Below, piece after piece: positions 7,371-16,134 of a stretch of DNA of 64,000 nt (positions within the stretch are counted from its first letter, which is position 1; every line of letters begins with the position of its first letter). The notes under the pieces were generated by a model. That model made no database searches and was not told the DNA's origin. It saw only the letters and a list, made by a program, of their open reading frames with translations. The position numbers were made by a program, and so were the translations under genes. Source of the stretch: an uncultured Methylococcaceae bacterium (GTDB lineage: Bacteria; Pseudomonadota; Gammaproteobacteria; Methylococcales; Methylomonadaceae); NCBI GenBank assembly GCA_903917345.1, contig CAIXAE010000043.1:1-64000 (forward strand), written 5' to 3'.

Positions 7371-7919
7371 ATGGCTAAAGTATCAGGTCCTTTAATGTCT
7401 ATGGAAGCGAGCGGAAAATTTGGTGGTACTTTGGTATTCACTAAATGGAAAGGTCGCCCTGTAGTACGTCAGTTAGTTAAACCCGCGAATCCAAAAAGCG
7501 CGGACCAAGAGTTAGCGCGTAATAGAACCCGCGTGACCGGTGCAGTACAAAGCTGGTTAAATAAAACACTCTTAAAAGCGACTGCGCAAACTTTAACCCA
7601 AAAAGCCCGTATTAAAGCGGTCACTCCGGGTGGTTATGCGTGGAACGGTTTCATCACAGCCACTATTATTGGGGCCGGTGGTTTAGCTTATACCGCAGCA
7701 ACCGCGGCTTATGCAGAATTAGAAGTGCTAGAAAAAACAGCATGGGATGATGCGGCAGCGGCCTTGGTTCCTGCTATTAATGATGTTTATCAAACCGTAG
7801 CCGGGGGTGGAGCGGGTGTAGCCATCAAACAAGGTGAAGTGTTTTTTATTCAGCAATACGGCTTAAGTTTAATCAGCTTGGCTACTGCACCCGGTGCAGT
7901 ACCTCCGACTTATGCTTAA
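7371..7919 (+). CDS. GPL-family protein 5, separately transcribed; candidate major structural protein
   Basis: This 182-residue protein begins AKVSGPLMSMEASGKFGG, the clearest version of the family signature, followed by VRQLVKPANPKSADQE. A glycine/alanine-rich hydrophobic centre (about residues 92-120, containing FITATIIGAGGLAYTAATAA) and a second W block (YAELEVLEKTAWDDAAAAL) follow. It is the longest family member and the only one with its own promoter candidate, a good ribosome binding site and a strong terminator. That is the expression pattern expected for an abundant virion protein. The structural role is inference; no homologue with known structure is recognised. Confidence 0.75.
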   Translation: MAKVSGPLMSMEASGKFGGTLVFTKWKGRPVVRQLVKPANPKSADQELARNRTRVTGAVQSWLNKTLLKATAQTLTQKARIKAVTPGGYAWNGFITATIIGAGGLAYTAATAAYAELEVLEKTAWDDAAAALVPAINDVYQTVAGGGAGVAIKQGEVFFIQQYGLSLISLATAPGAVPPTYA

Positions 7920-7973
7920 TAAAATCGGAAAAAACTAAAACAGACTTGTTAGGCTAGTAGCAAAACTGTTTTC

Positions 7974-8008
7974 AAAACCGCGACTCGAAAAGGTGGCGGT
8001 TTTTTTTT
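7974..8008 (+). terminator. Rho-independent terminator after the 7371 gene
   Basis: Stem AAAACCGC (7974-7981) pairs with GCGGTTTT (7996-8003), and a nine-T run covers 8000-8008. It ends the monocistronic transcript of the GPL-family gene. Confidence 0.85.
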
Positions 8009-8389
8009 GCCTAAATTTTTAGGCCGTTTTAACGGAACAGCTTAAAACCTTCAGCGTACCATCATAGTGTGAAAGCGAAGGCGGCCTATTGTAATGGTAG
8101 CGCAGAAAAGGCGGGGTATTAGATAGAAAGACCCAAAAAGAGCCAAGGCGGCACGATAAACATACCGGCAACATTAGTATCAAACTTAAGTGAAAAAGTA
8201 GCGTGGTGAGAGGCGAAAAACCAGCAATTTAGTGTTAAACGCTAAAAATGGGCGGGCAGAGCGAAAAGCGCGTGCAGAGAGAGAAGAAGCGAACGCGGCC
8301 CATTAATACGCGGGAAGTAGTGCCGAGTGATGACAAAACAACCAGAAAACAACCTAAAAACAAGCTGAACTATAAACGGGGGTGTAAAA
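8009..8389. other. Gene-poor, purine-biased stretch
   Basis: I see no convincing gene here. The plus strand is unusually rich in A and G from about 8060 to 8360, with many GCGG and GAGA blocks, unlike its flanks. An open frame at 8248-8445 encodes a very basic peptide without a ribosome binding site and overlaps the lipoprotein gene. A short frame around 8233-8300 reads as a charged alpha-helix with an early stop, which could be a decayed spanin-like gene. A structured RNA is also possible. Confidence 0.4.
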
Positions 8390-8668
8390 ATGAGGTTAAG
8401 AGCAGTGGTGGTGTGTTGGATATTACAAGGGTGTGCAGTGATTAATGTCGAGAGCTACCCCAACGGCCTCAGTCGAGTGGGGATTTATACACTGGGTACA
8501 AATCAAACCCTACAAGGCTTCAAATCCAGTATAAAAACGAATGGCGATAGAGTACTTACCATCGACAAATACACAGAGAACGAGTCCACGGGCATTATGC
8601 AGCTCAATAAGAGCCTTGAAGCGATAGTGACCAGTGTATTAGACGTGCTGAGCTTTGGTGCACTCTAA
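8390..8668 (+). CDS. Small lipoprotein
   Basis: This 92-residue protein begins MRLRAVVVCWILQGCAV: a short charged start, a hydrophobic stretch and the lipobox LQGC, predicting cleavage before Cys15 and lipid anchoring. The mature part is polar and of unknown fold. CGGGGGTG lies upstream as ribosome binding site. Lying between the structural-like genes and the endolysin, it could be an outer-membrane spanin-like or superinfection-exclusion lipoprotein. Neither is shown by sequence. Confidence 0.65.
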   Translation: MRLRAVVVCWILQGCAVINVESYPNGLSRVGIYTLGTNQTLQGFKSSIKTNGDRVLTIDKYTENESTGIMQLNKSLEAIVTSVLDVLSFGAL

Positions 8669-8826
8669 CAAACATGAATAGAGCCATAGCGAAACCAAGA
8701 GGCTAAATTACAAACCCACGTCTACATGGAATGCTAATTAAAAACGCTGGATAAAAAAGATGAAGCTTCCTCAATAAGTACAATGCGGCAAAATATCAGT
8801 AAAACAAACCTCACTACATATCCAAC

Positions 8827-9252
8827 TTAAACCACAACTACCTTATGCGCAGTATCCCTATAAAACTGCAGAGGCTTACCCAGCAGATTCTGACAGTGGA
8901 CAAGCTCAGGGAAACTTACCCAATCACCAGCCCATTCCAGACCGACAGACTTAGCGAGGGCACCACATCGGGCATACAAGTGCGGATTATTCCACTCCGC
9001 CTTACCATTCACCACCGCGCAGAAATCAAACGCCAAGCGATAATTATGTGCCGATTGACCCGGGCGGGCATGTGTGACTTTTGGACCATCAACCGTTCGC
9101 CCCTGAGCATATAAGAATTGCTGAGCTTGATTATCACGATACGTCGAGGTAATGATCACATCAATATTCTGAGACTTACACGCCGCTATAAAATCATGAC
9201 ACTGACCCATGACCGTAGGATTTAAATCATTAACATCTCGGCTATTAATCAT
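8827..9252 (-). CDS. M15-family peptidoglycan endopeptidase (phage endolysin)
   Basis: This 141-residue protein carries the M15_4-type zinc site: SAHNYRLAFDF supplies SxHxxxxAxD, preceded by VIITSTYRDNQAQQFLYAQG, and LEWAGDW lies near the C-terminal zinc histidine (LVHCQ). L-alanyl-D-glutamate endopeptidases of this class are endolysins of T5-like and other phages. There is no signal peptide, so release would rely on the holin. The gene is on the strand opposite to the holin and structural-like operon and converges on the lipoprotein gene, which is unusual for a lysis cassette. Confidence 0.85.
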   Translation of the reverse strand: MINSRDVNDLNPTVMGQCHDFIAACKSQNIDVIITSTYRDNQAQQFLYAQGRTVDGPKVTHARPGQSAHNYRLAFDFCAVVNGKAEWNNPHLYARCGALAKSVGLEWAGDWVSFPELVHCQNLLGKPLQFYRDTAHKVVVV

Positions 9253-9361
9253 GAATTTAGAAGGAGATTAGCAAGGAGTAGTCTAGGGATTCTATAGTAA
9301 TTAGCCAAGATAAGCGTATAAATAACAGAATCCTAAAATAAACTTAAACAGGTAACGGCTC

Positions 9362-9619
9362 ATGGACTACGAACGCCCCTATTGCTTCATTCGAGGGGGC
9401 TATCAGATAGCCACCGAGCGAGTCATCATGCAGTTCAATGATTATTCGATCTACGCCTTTAACGAACTCACCTTAGACGATTGGAATAACTGGGTAGACG
9501 CCTATCCACACGGCACCTTTTTCAACCTAGAGTATCGGAATACCGACATAGAATTTTTAAAACTTAAAACATACCCTGACAATTTATATAACGAATTCAG
9601 AGAACCATCATCGCCCTGA
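9362..9619 (+). CDS. Small acidic protein of unknown function
   Basis: This 85-residue acidic, aromatic-rich protein contains YAFNELTLDDWNNWVDAYPH. AGGTAAC lies seven bases before the ATG at 9362; an alternative start is at 9428. It has no membrane segment or known motif. Its neighbours are the endolysin and a large helicase, both on the other strand, so it stands alone. An acidic small phage protein could be an inhibitor, but nothing specific supports that. Confidence 0.5.
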   Translation: MDYERPYCFIRGGYQIATERVIMQFNDYSIYAFNELTLDDWNNWVDAYPHGTFFNLEYRNTDIEFLKLKTYPDNLYNEFREPSSP

Positions 9620-9717
9620 GTAATGATTAAAATGCAGCGGGATAAGTACCCTAACCGGGAGAGGCTATTCAAGGTACCCACAAAAAATATCTGCGAAAGC
9701 GACAAGTCTGGCTTCAG

Positions 9718-12435
9718 TCATGTTATTTTAACACGCCCATTTGTTAGCGTAAGGCTACGACGACAAGAGATAAGAGCAGCGTCTTTTCTATTATTGCAAC
9801 GGCTGAGTCTCTTCAAAACACCTTGTTGCGTCTCAGGAGTCCAGAATATTTGCAGACGATCACGCGCCCGAGTGATAGCTGTATAAAAAATGCTATGCGT
9901 TATATCTTCTTCGTTTGCATCGGTAATGACAATCTTAACAGAGTCGTACTCAAGTCCCTGAGCCTTGTGAATCGACACTGCATAGGCCACCTGAAAGGGC
10001 ACGGAAGTGTTCAGAGCGTCATCGTCGTCATCGCTGGTGTCATTGTCTTCATAGACCGTAAACCGCACAGTCGAACCAGCTATCCATATGAGTTCATCAC
10101 AAACGACATCGAACTCACTGAGCGGTCGATCAAGCTCGACATCAAACTGGATCTGACCTGAGGTATGACAAATATCGACGATTATACCTTTCAGATTGTT
10201 ATAAATCACTGGTCGGAAACGCTCAGTCTCATTGAAAAGAACAGGATCGCCAATTTTGTAGGTGGAGACGCCCCAGGTGCTAGCTAAACCTGGGTTACTA
10301 CTCTGCAAAAATCGATTAATGTTATTAATACCATAGAGACCATCGTAGTTCAGACAAAGAATGATCTCATCCTTACCTTGGGATTCAAACAATGTTTTGT
10401 CGAGTACAGTTGAATACCCATTTCGTGCCATGACCTCTGTAATATCATCATCAATATTCCGAACCTTGTTCCAAAATTCTAAGAGTGAGGCATTCTTGTT
10501 TCTGAAAGGCGTCTTTAGCTCGAACAACGATGTGCATGGGATGAACGAGCGAATAATTTCAAACCAGTTGCCGAACTGGATTGACTCAATTTGGTAGACG
10601 TCTCCGACGAGCACAAGTAGTTTGAAGGAAGTTTTCTCCAGTACATTTATCAAGTCTGCGTTGCTCACCGTACTACACTCATCGATAACAAGAAGGTCAT
10701 AATCATGTCCAGAGCCCCCCCTGCCAATCTGGCTTTTGATCGTCAAGAAGTCAGAGCTCTGCGCAGTTACTTTGCGCTTGAGATTATCTATCGCTGGGTT
10801 TGTATGCGCGAGGAAGAGCTTCTGCTTGTCGTTGAAGTAGTGCGCAATGTGGTCCACCATCGTTGATTTTCCAGTGCCAGCCGCCCCATAAATCAGAGCT
10901 ACGCGAGACTGACTGAACAAATTCTTGAGCACATCAATCTTCGCTTGATCGTCAATACGATTTGGTGTTTCATCGAGCCAGCGCTCGACAGCTTGGGTGT
11001 AGCCGTCAATCCGTAACGATGCGTACTTCTGGAGGGTCTGGACGATAGAGACAGTTTCATCTTCATAACCACGAATGAAGATATGCTCCTTGTCACAAAT
11101 GAGTTGACGATCAGTATGATTGTAGTAGAGATCCTTATTGTAAGTTGAGATCAAGTTTTTGACGTCTCCAAATTCACCAAGATCCGCCACGGGCGTATAG
11201 AGAATTCCATGACGCTCCACGCTATTCTTCACGTGTCGAACCAGCAGTTCATGATTCCGCCCTGTCGAATCAAGGCTCTCGACGAGATCCCAGTAACGAG
11301 GATTGTGCCCCGGTAGCGATGTACAAAACGGCATGGTGTCGAAAGGAATGCAACCATATTTGAGTTTCATATCGGAGAGTCGGTTACAGCCATCCCGGTA
11401 ATACTGTGCCTTGAGGATTTGGTTATGCATCCGAAGCATGAGATATCGGAGGACGTTTTGAGATGGTGGGGCAGTCCTCACGATGCGACGCGCTTCATCC
11501 AGCACTTGAAAGATCTGCGGTTTAGCTACATCATCCATGCCTGCGGACCTAAACGTCACGTATTTATCATCGGGCATATCAAGCAAGTCGAGTAAACTAC
11601 CGAAGTCAGTTGTCAACCACTGCATTAAATAACGATACTCTTCTGAGTTGCTATGAACGGTTATGAATAGACCCAGCAGTCGCGCGAAATTGTTAAATTC
11701 ACACGGGCGAATTGAGACCTCCCAGTTGAGGATAATCGTGATTGGCATAGTCTGATCAATCACTTCGATAGAATCCCGCTGGAGTATCAACATGGCCGCA
11801 TACTTATCAGTAATCTCGATATCGGTGAAAGCAATAATGCGGTCAAACTTGCTCACCTTGTTAATGGCGCGGTATAAAGTGACTTCGTAATAGATGCGCC
11901 CTCTGACGAAAAACGGACGTATTTTGTAAATGTAGTATCTACATTGAGAACTGCTGTCCGGTCGAAATGTGCGATTTGCATCAATTTTTAGTGCGATCTT
12001 CTCGTGGTACTCTCGCAAGGATGGGTCTAAATCGATCGGAAAATCTTCTAGGTTTGCCAACACCCTCATGTCATAGCTGTCTCGAAGCAAGCTACGAATA
12101 CGATAAAGATACTCATAGTACTTGAGCATTAAACGCTCTGAAGTATCGCCGTCCAAGGTGTAATGGGAAGCACTTATTTGGATAAGTTTGTGGAACTTGC
12201 CTAGGAAGTTGTACTTTGCCTTGCTCGTGACGAAGGCGAGTCCTAGCGTTATTGCTTCATATTTAAATTCAACATCAGGTGCATCTGTGTGAATACGGAC
12301 TGAAACTCCTTCGACAAGGTTTCGGAGCTGTGAAAGAACGTTCTGTGAGAGTAATGCCCGCTGGTCAGCAAGCAATGCGATATTTCGACATATCGCTTCG
12401 TCAGTGTTCTGAATCTGCTTAGTGACCGTAACCAT
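9718..12435 (-). CDS. Superfamily 1 helicase with long unknown N-terminal region
   Basis: This 905-residue protein has a RecD/UvrD-type SF1 core in its C-terminal half: Walker A IYGAAGTGKST (about residue 520), Walker B LLVIDECSTVS, motif III VLVGDVYQIESI, and the C-terminal VSIHKAQGLEYDSV and YTAITRARDRL. The first 480 residues match nothing I recognise and carry no visible nuclease motif. It is a single gene with almost 1 kb of gene-free DNA upstream. Within a defence island it may be a stand-alone antiviral helicase; a replication role for the element is the alternative. Confidence 0.82.
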   Translation of the reverse strand: MVTVTKQIQNTDEAICRNIALLADQRALLSQNVLSQLRNLVEGVSVRIHTDAPDVEFKYEAITLGLAFVTSKAKYNFLGKFHKLIQISASHYTLDGDTSERLMLKYYEYLYRIRSLLRDSYDMRVLANLEDFPIDLDPSLREYHEKIALKIDANRTFRPDSSSQCRYYIYKIRPFFVRGRIYYEVTLYRAINKVSKFDRIIAFTDIEITDKYAAMLILQRDSIEVIDQTMPITIILNWEVSIRPCEFNNFARLLGLFITVHSNSEEYRYLMQWLTTDFGSLLDLLDMPDDKYVTFRSAGMDDVAKPQIFQVLDEARRIVRTAPPSQNVLRYLMLRMHNQILKAQYYRDGCNRLSDMKLKYGCIPFDTMPFCTSLPGHNPRYWDLVESLDSTGRNHELLVRHVKNSVERHGILYTPVADLGEFGDVKNLISTYNKDLYYNHTDRQLICDKEHIFIRGYEDETVSIVQTLQKYASLRIDGYTQAVERWLDETPNRIDDQAKIDVLKNLFSQSRVALIYGAAGTGKSTMVDHIAHYFNDKQKLFLAHTNPAIDNLKRKVTAQSSDFLTIKSQIGRGGSGHDYDLLVIDECSTVSNADLINVLEKTSFKLLVLVGDVYQIESIQFGNWFEIIRSFIPCTSLFELKTPFRNKNASLLEFWNKVRNIDDDITEVMARNGYSTVLDKTLFESQGKDEIILCLNYDGLYGINNINRFLQSSNPGLASTWGVSTYKIGDPVLFNETERFRPVIYNNLKGIIVDICHTSGQIQFDVELDRPLSEFDVVCDELIWIAGSTVRFTVYEDNDTSDDDDDALNTSVPFQVAYAVSIHKAQGLEYDSVKIVITDANEEDITHSIFYTAITRARDRLQIFWTPETQQGVLKRLSRCNNRKDAALISCRRSLTLTNGRVKIT

Positions 12436-13417
12436 TAAGTGTAAAATTGAGCTTGATTAAAGAAATTCATGAGTATCCTCTTATTACTATTGGTCATCCT
12501 ACTGTAATCGAATCTTCATGTGGTTAATGAAAATTCAAATAGTTAGAACTATAATAAAATTCAACATATTAATAAAATGTTAACGGCATAATAATCACAA
12601 AACTTGTCTGTCTAAAATAAGTGTTTTTATTGAATCGAATTATCATTTCTGTATATCATTAAAAATAAGATAAACATAGCTATTTGAACTTGTCATGACT
12701 ATCCGCTCAAACATGCCTAAATCAAAAACAATTAAGTGGGAGTAATTGGTCAGTTTCTACCAGATTTGATCTTAGCAAATACACATAAATATCATATCAG
12801 GTTCGGACTTTTATATTTTACTGCAAAGAGAATAGTGCCGAATTAATCACTAGCGGAATTCGCTGAGAGTCTTTAGTAGCCCTTACGGTCTACCCACCGC
12901 CTCCCCCACCCGCCCAAAAAAACCCACGCTAAGTTACAGGCAAGTGCAATCTAGGCTCGAACCTTAGCCGCACCTCTCAAAATACACAGCATGGGTTTTT
13001 TGGTGTCGGTGTGTCGCGGGTTTTATCTTTTGCGCTAAAGCGCAAAAAGAAAAGAGCAGACCAAAGTCAAAGGCATGGGATGCTACGCACCCCAGCACGA
13101 GCAAAAGCGTGGATTGCTACGCAACCCCCTAAAATCAAAACCATGGATTGCTACGCAAACCACCGAAAGTAAATACGCAAAGATTTAAAAGCCTGTTTAA
13201 GTCGGCGAGAAATCTAACAGCCAAACACAGCATGCTAAAAAATGATGCGCCTTTAATGTAGCGCCAAAGTCATCTAGTATTAATATAACATTACTAAAAA
13301 TGACAAATTACTCTCATCACCCTTTGCACTTAAATTACTTATTTTTGAAACTTTAGAAATCCCAAGGACAAAAATAAATATAAATATTCCCCACATCTAA
13401 ATTAGTAATTTAATATT
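12436..13417. other. Gene-free spacer with inverted and tandem repeats
   Basis: No gene is visible in these 980 bases. The first 400 bases are very AT-rich and probably hold the helicase promoter. From about 12905 composition changes: a 12-bp inverted repeat (CCAAAAAACCCA type) brackets about 80 bases, ending near 13002. A perfect hairpin (TTTTGCGC, loop TAAA, 13028-13047) follows, then a three-copy 34-bp tandem repeat. The end (13200-13417) is AT-rich again. Confidence 0.6.
13073..13163. repeat. 34-bp tandem repeat, three copies
   Basis: The core GGATTGCTACGCAACC recurs with TGCTACGCA at 13081, 13115 and 13149, exactly 34 bases apart each time. Intervening bases are partly conserved (CCC, then A-rich). 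Three copies at an exact period, not a multiple of three, suggest a non-coding minisatellite or protein-binding array. It is not CRISPR-like, since the spacers are also related. Confidence 0.65.
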
Positions 13418-14299
13418 CTAATCTTCATCGATTCCTTTAGAATCATTAACACTAAGTGATATGTAATCAAAATTCCACCGCATAAAATGATCACGTAATG
13501 CAATACTCACCTCAATTCGCCTCATAGCTGGCGCAACTTCTAAGAAAACTGAGTTTTCTTCAGTTTCAATAAAAGGGCAAGTCAACCCATCTATTTCATT
13601 AATAGCATCAAGGATTGATTCCATTTTAGTGTAAAGCGCATCAAATTTATCTTCTGAAGAGCCCCGCTTAAGCAAAGCAAATAAGCGAACAATGTAATGA
13701 TCTGACGGTGCAAAAGGATCAATATTGAGATATAAACCACCGGCATGTTCTAAGTCGCTGTCAAATGTGCCATTATCAATTAAAGATTTAACCTTATTAT
13801 TGAAATCATCAGGCAACGCTTTGCGCATGTAACGATTTGCTCGCCATCTTGCCAAAACCTCTATATCTTTATCTTCTAAGCAATTCGATGACAAATTATG
13901 AGCACTTACCTGATCAAAAAAAATTTGTTTTGGTATTTGAAGTGTTTTATTTGCTTCAGCTTTATACCAAGTTCCATTTAAATTCAATTCAAGGTAACGA
14001 GTACTTCGTGCATCAAGATTCCTAAAATGAGGTTGAGATGCTTTCTTAGGTCGTCTAGCAATAACAAATTCAAGATCTGACTCATGATTAGTCGCAGCAA
14101 CAATATCACAAGCTTGTGTCAATAAAACTAAGACATTCCTTCTATCAGCCAACATAGTTGAAAAATCACTTTGTAAGACTTTATTAGCTGTACTACAAGC
14201 ATCTCGCATATCTTCTGATAACTCAGAACAGGCGATATAAGAACCTTGTTTCCAACCTAGCTCATGTAATTTAAATCCTACCGAAGTTTCATGTTCCAT
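13418..14299 (-). CDS. Unknown protein, third gene of a TIGR04255-type operon
   Basis: This 293-residue soluble protein is not recognised. Near the N-terminus it has VLVLLTQACDIVAATNHE, a hydrophobic strand ending in a QxCD motif that could be catalytic or metal binding. The rest is mixed alpha/beta with no membrane segment. It starts eight bases after the HTH gene and is the last of three genes transcribed together from about 15800. The operon lies between defence genes, so an effector role is a reasonable guess, not a finding. Confidence 0.72.
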   Translation of the reverse strand: MEHETSVGFKLHELGWKQGSYIACSELSEDMRDACSTANKVLQSDFSTMLADRRNVLVLLTQACDIVAATNHESDLEFVIARRPKKASQPHFRNLDARSTRYLELNLNGTWYKAEANKTLQIPKQIFFDQVSAHNLSSNCLEDKDIEVLARWRANRYMRKALPDDFNNKVKSLIDNGTFDSDLEHAGGLYLNIDPFAPSDHYIVRLFALLKRGSSEDKFDALYTKMESILDAINEIDGLTCPFIETEENSVFLEVAPAMRRIEVSIALRDHFMRWNFDYISLSVNDSKGIDED

Positions 14300-14307
14300 A
14301 AAACCCT

Positions 14308-14913
14308 TTATATGGCGTTAAATGAATCAATAAACTCCTGGTTTTTTATAACACTTTCAGGAAGACTGGATTGTTGTTGTAATCGAATATGCTCATTAAT
14401 TTTCTCAGTAAAAGATTTCACTTTCCCAAAATCAATATCATCATTAATTAGCACATCAAACAATCGATCTCCATTATTTCTGTATGTCAACGTACTGGCA
14501 CCAAGCTTATGCGGATAAACTCGATGAATAATATCCAGAGCCTTTTTAACATTAATAATCCGTTTTTGTGTATCAGGTCTTGGTATTTTTTCGTTATTTT
14601 TGAGCAAGTAATCCAAGTTTTGACGACTCATTTTAAAAATCAGCGCTAAATGTGTCTTACTAATACCTAGAACATTTTGTGCTTCTACAATAATATCTTT
14701 GAAAACTAAAATTGATTTAGATTTCTGCTCAGGCAAATAATTACTGATCGGCTTAGCTTTATCACTAAATTTTACACGCACATCTAACTTATTAGGTAAA
14801 ACCCAAATGCGAATCGGCTCATTATAAGAAGCTGTTACAAAAGATGGCCTATAATTCTGTTTATTAGGCCATTGATTATAATTTGTAGATGTCGTCATCG
14901 GAAAATTAGACAC
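14308..14913 (-). CDS. HTH protein, second gene of a TIGR04255-type operon
   Basis: This 201-residue protein has a helix-turn-helix at about residues 78-105: VLGISKTHLALIFKMSRQNL followed by DYLLKNNEKIPRP. The C-terminal part (LFDVLINDDIDFGKV) resembles antitoxin-type proteins that pair an HTH with a binding domain. It overlaps the upstream gene by eight bases. It may regulate the operon or act as antitoxin to one of its neighbours. Confidence 0.75.
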   Translation of the reverse strand: MSNFPMTTSTNYNQWPNKQNYRPSFVTASYNEPIRIWVLPNKLDVRVKFSDKAKPISNYLPEQKSKSILVFKDIIVEAQNVLGISKTHLALIFKMSRQNLDYLLKNNEKIPRPDTQKRIINVKKALDIIHRVYPHKLGASTLTYRNNGDRLFDVLINDDIDFGKVKSFTEKINEHIRLQQQSSLPESVIKNQEFIDSFNAI

Positions 14914-15784
14914 TTATAACCCCCCATTCTTCTTCTGCGGTATCTGTTATCGCACCCCAGAAAGCCCGACTAGATAAATCATATAAATTATCAAGATTGT
15001 TTAAACTATCGTGTATAGACCATTTTGGTGTATCAGGTAAATCAACTTGATGATCAATACTTAAGATCCCATAATTTTTTTTTGAATCATAACCATCAAT
15101 TACTGGATTGAGTAGCAAACTTGCATGAGGATCTGGCTCCATAAGATCAACAGGTAGCCAACGACCTGGAAAGCCGGATGGTAGCGGTTCAAGTTCTTCC
15201 ATAAGAAGAACCATAGCTCTATTATCACCCGTAGAAGCTAAAGACTGTGAGACTCCAATCGTTTGACTTGCAAAATCAGGATGAAATGGTAAAAAAGCAG
15301 GATGTATATAATCTTTTAATTCATACTGCTCACTCGGCAAGACAATATCAACATACCGAAGTGATATCTGCTTCATAAGGACTTTTCCTAAGTCCTTTAT
15401 ATTGTTATGGACTGCATCTAAAATACTACTCACAAAATCTCTAAAATCCTCATAAGTAGTATATTCAGTCGTTTTTATAATCAAACGATTATGTGTCAAC
15501 TCAGCCGCGCGATGCGAGCCAAAGCCTCTAAATATCAAGCGGTCTCTAGAATTTTTTTCTTGTTTTACCTGAAAATACCCATCATTCGAATTATTTTGAT
15601 TGAAATGAAACCCCATTTCAATGACTTCAGAATTAATGCGATCAGCTAAGCCTATATCCATCATGGCTTTATGAAGACTTTCAAGTTCTTGTTCAGACCC
15701 CAATTGGGGAGAAGGCAAATCAGTAAAATGGAATTGTGCCTGAGAGAAAACCAGTGGCGCTTTTTCCAATCGTTTTTTTATCAT
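14906..15784 (-). CDS. TIGR04255-family-like protein, first gene of a three-gene operon
   Basis: This 292-residue protein resembles the sporadically distributed TIGR04255 family. It shows an N-terminal strand region (PLVFSQAQFHFTDLP) and, near the end, WSIHDSLNNLDNLYDLSSRA followed by FWGAITDTAEEEWGVI, the conserved family ending. No catalytic residues are known to me for this family. The patchy distribution and position in defence islands suggest an immune role. AT-rich DNA upstream (15785-16080) probably contains the operon promoter. Confidence 0.75.
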   Translation of the reverse strand: MIKKRLEKAPLVFSQAQFHFTDLPSPQLGSEQELESLHKAMMDIGLADRINSEVIEMGFHFNQNNSNDGYFQVKQEKNSRDRLIFRGFGSHRAAELTHNRLIIKTTEYTTYEDFRDFVSSILDAVHNNIKDLGKVLMKQISLRYVDIVLPSEQYELKDYIHPAFLPFHPDFASQTIGVSQSLASTGDNRAMVLLMEELEPLPSGFPGRWLPVDLMEPDPHASLLLNPVIDGYDSKKNYGILSIDHQVDLPDTPKWSIHDSLNNLDNLYDLSSRAFWGAITDTAEEEWGVISV

Positions 15785-16134
15785 GAAATACCTACCCTAA
15801 AGGCCTAAATTGATACTAATCCGAATTAACAGGAAAGCCATTTTACAGTTTAGTTTACACTTTTGTCACCCGTTAATTCGAACTATAAATTTAAACATCA
15901 CAATTATATTTACATAATTTCAACCATACCTTCAATTCCCTCAATAAATGTTAATAAGATCATATTTGAATAACTCTATTTAGAACATTAAACTTGAATC
16001 GAGATTTAATATTTATAGCCAATAGCACAATATTAAAGACGAATCCGTTGAATTATAAAAGCTAAGCATCCCATAATTTACCAATATGATGTGAGACACC
16101 CTGCACTATCAAACAGCCCCATCTAACTCGGCAT

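Noticed and set aside
8085-8175. tRNA-like segment (GGTAGCGCAG)
   Set aside because: A D-arm-like string is present but there is no T-loop consensus or acceptor pairing downstream.
8248-8445. 65-codon basic frame overlapping the lipoprotein start
   Set aside because: No ribosome binding site, extreme composition, no membrane segment; the embedded lipoprotein would fit an Rz/Rz1-like pair only if this frame had an N-terminal anchor, which it lacks.
10361-10597. 78-codon frame and several others inside the helicase gene on the plus strand
   Set aside because: Antisense shadows of the 905-residue helicase, without ribosome binding sites or protein-like composition.
461-12435. Complete tailed prophage
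   Set aside because: No terminase, portal, capsid, tape measure or tail gene can be recognised on either strand, so a normal tailed phage is not supported.
13073-13163. CRISPR-like array
   Set aside because: Only three units, repeats imperfect, spacers related to each other and no cas genes in the window.
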